Below are positions 5,688-9,161 of a stretch of 9,161 nt of DNA, piece by piece. Source of the stretch: Anaerococcus sp. (GTDB lineage Bacteria > Bacillota > Clostridia > Tissierellales > Peptoniphilaceae); the NCBI GenBank assembly GCA_030825745.1, contig JAPJPH010000027.1:1-9161 (forward strand), written 5' to 3'. Under the pieces are notes generated by a model. That model was not told where the DNA came from, did no database searches, and saw only the letters and a list, made by a program, of their open reading frames with translations. The position numbers and the translations under genes are program-made. The stretch's first letter is position 1; every line of letters begins with the position of its first letter.

Positions 5688-7070
5688 ATGATAGAAAGAA
5701 GTTTAGAAGAAATTGCAAAAATGCTTGGATCAAACCTAGAGGATGAAAATTTCAAGGATGTTTTAGTTAAAGGAGTTTCAACAGATTCTAGGACTATAGA
5801 AGAAAACAACCTATATATCCCTCTAGTTGGAGAAGTATTTGATGGAAGGTTATTTATTAAAGAATGTCAAGATAAGGGGGCTAGTGCATTTCTTATTGAT
5901 AGGGATACTAAGATAAAAAATAATATAGATATTCCTTATATAAGAGTTGATGATACCCTAAAGGCCCTTCAAAATCTTGCCAAGGCCTATAGAAAGGATC
6001 TTATATCAACTAAAGTTATTGGTATAACAGGCTCTAATGGAAAAACCACTAGCAAGGATTTAATCTATGAGGTTTTAAATAGAAAGTATAAATGTCAAAA
6101 GACAATAGGAAATTTAAATAATGAAATAGGTGTTCCAAAAACCATTTTATCCCTAGATTCTGATTGTGAGGTTGCTATAGTTGAACTTGGAACAGATAAT
6201 TTTGGTGATATATCTCTTACTACAGATATAGCTAGACCAGATATAGCAATCATAACAAACATTGGTGATAGCCACCTAGAAAAACTAAAGACAAAAGAGG
6301 GAATAGCCAAGGCCAAGATGGAAATAATCGAAGCCTTAAATCCAAATGGAAAATTTATCTATAATGGTGATGATCCAATCTTAAATAAAGTTGTTAAAAA
6401 TTATGATATAAATGCAGATATTATAACTTTTGGCCAGGATGAAAATGTTGATTTTAAAGTATTAAAAGAAAAAAATGATGGCTTAGGTGTTAGTTTTTCT
6501 TGCCATAACAACTTATATAAGGTTCCACTTTTAGGTGAGCATAATATCTATAATGGATCATTGGCAGTTTTAATAGGAGAAATATTTAAGCTAGATTATA
6601 GCCAAATAAAGGAAGGTTTAGCCCAGGTTACCCCTGCTAATAATAGGTCTCAAATTCTAGAGTTTGATGGTTTTGATGTATTGGATGATTCCTACAAATC
6701 AAACCCACAATCTTTAATTTCAGGTCTATCAACCTGCAAGATGCTTAGTGGCTATGCCAATAAGATAGTTGTTTTAGGTGATATGTTGGAACTTGGAGAA
6801 GATGAAGCCTCCCTTCATTATGATGTAGGAACTAAAATAGATCAAAAAGATATCCACTATTGCCTATTTTTTGGTCCTTTATCTAAACATATGCATGAGG
6901 GTTCGTTGACAAATTTCCCAAAAAATAGAAGTTTTCATTTTGCTAATAAGGATGATTTAATCGAAAAACTAAAATCACTTATTAGCAAATCTACCCTTGT
7001 ATTTGTCAAAGGTAGCCATGGTATGCATATGGAAGAGATAATAGAAAGCATTAAAAAGTTAAAAGTATAG
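5688..7070 (+). CDS. murF: UDP-N-acetylmuramoyl-tripeptide--D-alanyl-D-alanine ligase
   Basis: Adds D-Ala-D-Ala to the UDP-MurNAc-tripeptide, the last cytoplasmic peptide-ligation step of peptidoglycan precursor synthesis. The 460 residues show the three Mur ligase domains: N-terminal UDP-substrate domain (STDSRTIEENNLYIPLVG, 31-48); central ATPase with P-loop GITGSNGKTT (112-121, Lys119), NLNNEIGVP (142-150), VELG (165-168), TNIGDSHLE (190-198) and AKAKMEI (207-213, Lys210 the expected carbamylated lysine); and C-terminal domain with DDSYKSNPQS (333-342), VLGDMLELG (362-370) and KGSHGMHMEE (441-450). The usual MurF forms are YNANP and KGSR; YKSNP and KGSH are mild departures. The ATG is 4 nt after the ddl stop, with its SD (AGAGGA, 5675-5680) inside ddl, implying translational coupling. 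Ddl immediately upstream supports MurF over MurE. Confidence 0.95.
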   Translation: MIERSLEEIAKMLGSNLEDENFKDVLVKGVSTDSRTIEENNLYIPLVGEVFDGRLFIKECQDKGASAFLIDRDTKIKNNIDIPYIRVDDTLKALQNLAKAYRKDLISTKVIGITGSNGKTTSKDLIYEVLNRKYKCQKTIGNLNNEIGVPKTILSLDSDCEVAIVELGTDNFGDISLTTDIARPDIAIITNIGDSHLEKLKTKEGIAKAKMEIIEALNPNGKFIYNGDDPILNKVVKNYDINADIITFGQDENVDFKVLKEKNDGLGVSFSCHNNLYKVPLLGEHNIYNGSLAVLIGEIFKLDYSQIKEGLAQVTPANNRSQILEFDGFDVLDDSYKSNPQSLISGLSTCKMLSGYANKIVVLGDMLELGEDEASLHYDVGTKIDQKDIHYCLFFGPLSKHMHEGSLTNFPKNRSFHFANKDDLIEKLKSLISKSTLVFVKGSHGMHMEEIIESIKKLKV

Positions 7071-7105
7071 ATATAGAAAAGAAAAGTATTTTATAAGGAG
7101 TTAAT

Positions 7106-8038
7106 ATGATTTACACTGTTACCTTAAACCCTTCTATAGATTTATATGTTGAGATAGATAAGCTTAAACCTGGAGAAAATAATAATATAAAATCTGAAAC
7201 AAGCCTGCCGGGTGGTAAGGCTATAAATGTTTCTAGGATATTATCTGCCCTTAGAATACCTACAGTAGCTACAGGATTTACCGGAGGATTCCAAGGGGAA
7301 TTTATCAAAAATTGGCTTAGGAAAGAAGATATTAGGACTGATTTTGTAAATATGAATAAACATAATAGAACTAATATAAAGATATTTGAAAATAAGCAAG
7401 AGACCAAAATTAATTTTCCAGGACCTACAATCAGTAAAAAAGAAGTAGATGAGCTTTTGTTTTATTTATCAAGGGTAAGAGAGGGAGATACGATAATCTT
7501 TGGTGGATCAGTACCTCCTATGGAAGATAAGCTTGATAGAGATATTTATGATAGGTTAGTTTCTGTTGCAAAAAGTAACAAAGCAGACTTTGTGGCAGAT
7601 GTACCTAGTAAATACCTCCTAAATATGGTTAAACAAGGCCCCCTACTAGTAAAACCAAATGCTGAGGATATAGAAAAAATCTTTAATGTTAAGATAGATA
7701 AGCTAGAAGATTTTATCCCTTATGGGAAAAAAATCAGGCAAATGGGAGCTAAGTATGTAATCATTTCATTTGGATCCCAAGGCTCTATGTTCTTTGAAAA
7801 TGATAATATTTATAGTTCAAGTGAAATTGAGGATAAAAGCGAAATAATAAATACAGTTGCTTGCAGAGATGTCATGATAGCTGGATTTTTGGGAACTATA
7901 GTTCGCGATTCAGATCCAGTTGAATCCTATAAGGTAGCAGTAGCTGCTGCATCTGCTACAGCTAGGGTCTTAGACTTACCAAGTAGGGAAATGATAATGA
8001 ATTTTCTACCCCTAGTAAAGATTGAAAAATTAGGCTAG
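7106..8038 (+). CDS. PfkB-family sugar-phosphate kinase (1-phosphofructokinase/tagatose-6-phosphate kinase type)
   Basis: Predicted ATP-dependent kinase of phosphorylated hexoses, like FruK (fructose-1-phosphate) or LacC (tagatose-6-phosphate); cytosolic. At 310 residues it has the family length. Motifs: TLNPSIDLYVEI (6-17, Asp12 for substrate), PGGKAINVSR (35-44; many members have GGKG), FTGGFQGEFI (58-67), FPGPTIS (104-110), FGGSVPP (132-138), LVKPNAEDIE (181-190) and SFGSQGS (221-227). The second PfkB signature reads NTVACRDVMIAGFLG (249-263): catalytic Asp255 is kept, but the anion-hole GAGD has become ACRD. No fru or lac PTS genes are in view, so the substrate is open, and altered activity is possible. 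AAGGAG (7095-7100) lies 5 nt before the ATG, 36 nt after murF; no terminator between, so read-through from murF is likely. Confidence 0.85.
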   Translation: MIYTVTLNPSIDLYVEIDKLKPGENNNIKSETSLPGGKAINVSRILSALRIPTVATGFTGGFQGEFIKNWLRKEDIRTDFVNMNKHNRTNIKIFENKQETKINFPGPTISKKEVDELLFYLSRVREGDTIIFGGSVPPMEDKLDRDIYDRLVSVAKSNKADFVADVPSKYLLNMVKQGPLLVKPNAEDIEKIFNVKIDKLEDFIPYGKKIRQMGAKYVIISFGSQGSMFFENDNIYSSSEIEDKSEIINTVACRDVMIAGFLGTIVRDSDPVESYKVAVAAASATARVLDLPSREMIMNFLPLVKIEKLG

Positions 8039-8053
8039 TAAGGTTAATTCGTA

Positions 8054-8069
8054 TAGGTTTTTAAACCTA
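8054..8069. promoter_or_regulatory. Short dyad between the kinase and nucleosidase genes
   Basis: TAGGTTT-TT-AAACCTA, a 7-bp inverted repeat with a 2-nt centre, ends directly before the SD of the nucleosidase gene (AAGGAG, 8072-8077). As RNA it would be a weak AT-rich hairpin with no T-run after it; as DNA it could be an operator. No known consensus is recognised. Confidence 0.35.
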
Positions 8070-8082
8070 GGAAGGAGATAAT

Positions 8083-8760
8083 ATGAATGTAGGTATGGTA
8101 GTTGCCGTTGAAATGGCAGCAGTAGATGAACTTTATGGAAGGGCAACAGAAGTTATAGACACCCACTTTCAAAAAGTTTACCTCTATGAAAAATCTGGTA
8201 TAAACCTTTATATAATAAATTGTGGGCCAGGTCAAATTGTAGCTGCTGCAAGTTCGCAGCTACTAATTAGTGAATTTGATGTAAGTATTATCTTAAACTT
8301 TGGAGTGGTTGGAGCCCTTACAGAAAAGGCCAGCAAGGAAAGGTTATATATAGCCAAAGAAGTCATCAATTATGATTTTGATACTAGTGAGGCTGATGAT
8401 GTTGAAGTAGGTAGGCATATGGGCTATCCTTCAAGAAATATTCCCCTTGATGAAAGTCTTATAAAAAAGGCAAGGTCGATAGACCCTAACATCCCGCTTG
8501 CTATCGGTGCATCTGGTTCTAAGTTTGTAGGAAGTAGACAGGAGAAAGAGTGGATCAATAAGGAGTTTGGAGCAGATATCCTAGATATGGAACTTGCTGC
8601 TATAGCCATAACCTGTGATATAAACCACATCCCTGCCCTATCTATAAAGATGGTGGCTGATGGTATAGATGGAGGTAGCGAAGAGTTTTATAAGGAGCTT
8701 AGGAAAAGCTCCATGGATGCCCTTATCCTTCTAGATAAAATAATTAATCAACTTAAATAA
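8083..8760 (+). CDS. Nucleoside phosphorylase/hydrolase superfamily protein, MTA/SAH nucleosidase-like
   Basis: Member of the PNP/UDP phosphorylase fold group, closest in layout to 5'-methylthioadenosine/S-adenosylhomocysteine nucleosidase (MtnN/Pfs), which hydrolyses MTA and SAH to adenine and the thioribose product; 225 residues, cytosolic. Evidence: N-terminal GMVVAVEMAAVDEL (4-17; Glu10 aligns with catalytic Glu12 of E. coli MtnN), CGPGQIVAAASSQLLI (47-62, like the GIGKVNAA segment), NFGVVGAL (72-79, in place of NTGSAGGL), YDFDTSE (97-103), GASGSKFVG (142-150), DMELAAIA (168-175, the ribose-binding Met-Glu) and MVADGIDGG (190-198; Asp193 matches the catalytic ISD Asp). All three key acids are kept, but the substrate loops differ from classical MtnN, so the exact substrate is uncertain. 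AAGGAG at 8072-8077 supports the start. It is the last gene of the plus-strand cluster. Confidence 0.82.
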   Translation: MNVGMVVAVEMAAVDELYGRATEVIDTHFQKVYLYEKSGINLYIINCGPGQIVAAASSQLLISEFDVSIILNFGVVGALTEKASKERLYIAKEVINYDFDTSEADDVEVGRHMGYPSRNIPLDESLIKKARSIDPNIPLAIGASGSKFVGSRQEKEWINKEFGADILDMELAAIAITCDINHIPALSIKMVADGIDGGSEEFYKELRKSSMDALILLDKIINQLK

Positions 8761-8761
8761 A

Positions 8762-8783
8762 AGAGATCCCAAAAGGGATCTCT
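8762..8783 (-). terminator. Perfect 9-bp hairpin after the nucleosidase gene; terminator-like on the minus strand
   Basis: AGAGATCCC (8762-8770), loop AAAA, GGGATCTCT (8775-8783). On plus it begins 2 nt after the nucleosidase stop but is followed by CAGAGTGTAG, with no T-tract. On minus it is followed by TTTATTTAAG (8761-8752), so it is a more convincing terminator for leftward transcription, perhaps from the gene at the right edge. It may have been bidirectional originally. Confidence 0.65.
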
Positions 8784-9019
8784 CAGAGTGTAGACAAAGA
8801 TCAAAAACGCTTATCCAGCTACAGAAATTTAAAAATTCTAAATCTTATGAAACTGCAAATCTTATTACTGGGGTTTTTTCATATCAAATTTTTCTTTCAC
8901 GACTAAAAAAAGGCATAAACGTTGTTATATCAACGATTACACCGATTTATTAAAAAGATAGTTATTTCTATATAGTATCAAGACAAGAAAAAACTCGTTT
9001 TTAACTCGTTTCATAAAAC
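8784..9019. other. Gene-free stretch, possibly remnant of an inserted element
   Basis: No frame with a plausible start, ribosome binding site and protein-like composition. The plus frame ending at the TAA near 8950 is open for about 55 codons without an ATG. A 19-codon ATG frame at 8847 has no SD. Small features: CGTTG/CAACG hairpin around 8919-8935, a near-palindrome AAAAACTCGTTTTT around 8990-9002, and a direct repeat AACTCGTTT at 8992-9000 and 9003-9011. The left end (GTGTAGACAAAGA, 8788-8800) vaguely resembles some insertion sequence ends, but this is from memory and weak. Confidence 0.35.
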
Positions 9020-9161
9020 CTAAAAAAGATGTATAACAACAGACCCATCTTTTTTATATTCTTCGCAATCAACATAATAACTTCTTTGAATTTTATTTTC
9101 TTCTTCTTCTCCCCAAATACGTTTCCATACGTTTATAATTTCATCTTTTCCAGAGCACTTA
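9020..9161 (-). CDS. C-terminal end of a GyrI-like / effector-binding-domain protein, cut by window edge
   Basis: Reading leftward from the right edge there is an open frame of 46 codons ending in TAG (9022-9020). The peptide has VWKRIWGEEEEN, then RSYYVDCEEYKKDGSVVIHLF at the very end. This follows the pattern of the last part of GyrI-like or AraC effector-binding domains: a Trp-rich helix, a short loop, an acidic D-x-E-x-Y strand and a closing hydrophobic strand with the stop right after. Such domains bind small molecules, alone or fused to AraC/MerR DNA-binding domains; which form this is cannot be told. The gene converges on the nucleosidase gene, and the hairpin at 8762-8783 may be its terminator. 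The frame is real-looking in composition, but the family call rests on a short tail. Confidence 0.6.
   Translation of the reverse strand, partial: KCSGKDEIINVWKRIWGEEEENKIQRSYYVDCEEYKKDGSVVIHLF

Noticed and set aside
8044..8235. Minus-strand 63-codon frame over the start of the nucleosidase gene
   Set aside because: Overlaps the strong SD and conserved N-terminus of the nucleosidase on the other strand; composition is not protein-like.
8847..8906. Possible 19-residue hydrophobic small peptide (toxin-like)
   Set aside because: No Shine-Dalgarno before the ATG and no antisense RNA or promoter arrangement typical of type I toxin systems.

Overview
The window is AT-rich bacterial DNA with tightly packed genes, strong AAGGAG-type ribosome binding sites and frequent AGG (Arg), CTA (Leu) and ATA (Ile) codons. 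The gene set includes a class III fructose-1,6-bisphosphatase, a secreted SH3b plus Apf/IsaA-type wall hydrolase, and Ddl with MurF. This fits a low-GC Gram-positive anaerobe (Firmicutes sensu lato). A Tissierellia/Peptoniphilaceae genus such as Anaerococcus is my best guess, but that is inference from gene style and not a database match.

Layout. (1) 1-2415, plus strand: the 3' part of a small membrane protein gene, then fbp, ending in a bidirectional terminator. (2) 2415-4209, minus strand: a cytosolic cyclophilin-type peptidyl-prolyl isomerase and, upstream of it, a secreted wall hydrolase. Between them lies a 250-bp block of about 62% G+C made of repeated hairpin-forming units. It sits between the hydrolase stop codon and an intrinsic terminator, so it is probably the hydrolase 3' UTR. 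(3) 4210-4654: a divergent promoter region with a consensus-matching WalR (YycF) box in front of the hydrolase and a -10 element in front of ddl. (4) 4655-8760, plus strand: ddl-murF, separated by 4 nt, then a PfkB-family sugar-phosphate kinase and an MTA/SAH-nucleosidase-like protein, each with its own strong SD. (5) 8761-9019: no credible gene, a perfect 9-bp hairpin, and possibly a decayed insertion. (6) 9020-9161, minus strand: the 3' end of a GyrI-like/effector-binding-domain protein cut by the window edge.

How the genes work together. The 4.2-kb divergent node pairs a gene that remodels peptidoglycan with two consecutive steps of its precursor synthesis: Ddl makes D-Ala-D-Ala and MurF attaches it to the UDP-MurNAc-tripeptide. 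The other genes are metabolic housekeeping: FBPase in gluconeogenesis, a PfkB sugar-phosphate kinase, and a nucleosidase for by-product salvage.

I see no defence system, CRISPR array, tRNA, rRNA or intact mobile element. The signals most worth a second look are the GC-rich structured repeat array, the WalR box, and a PfkB kinase whose GAGD anion-hole motif reads ACRD.
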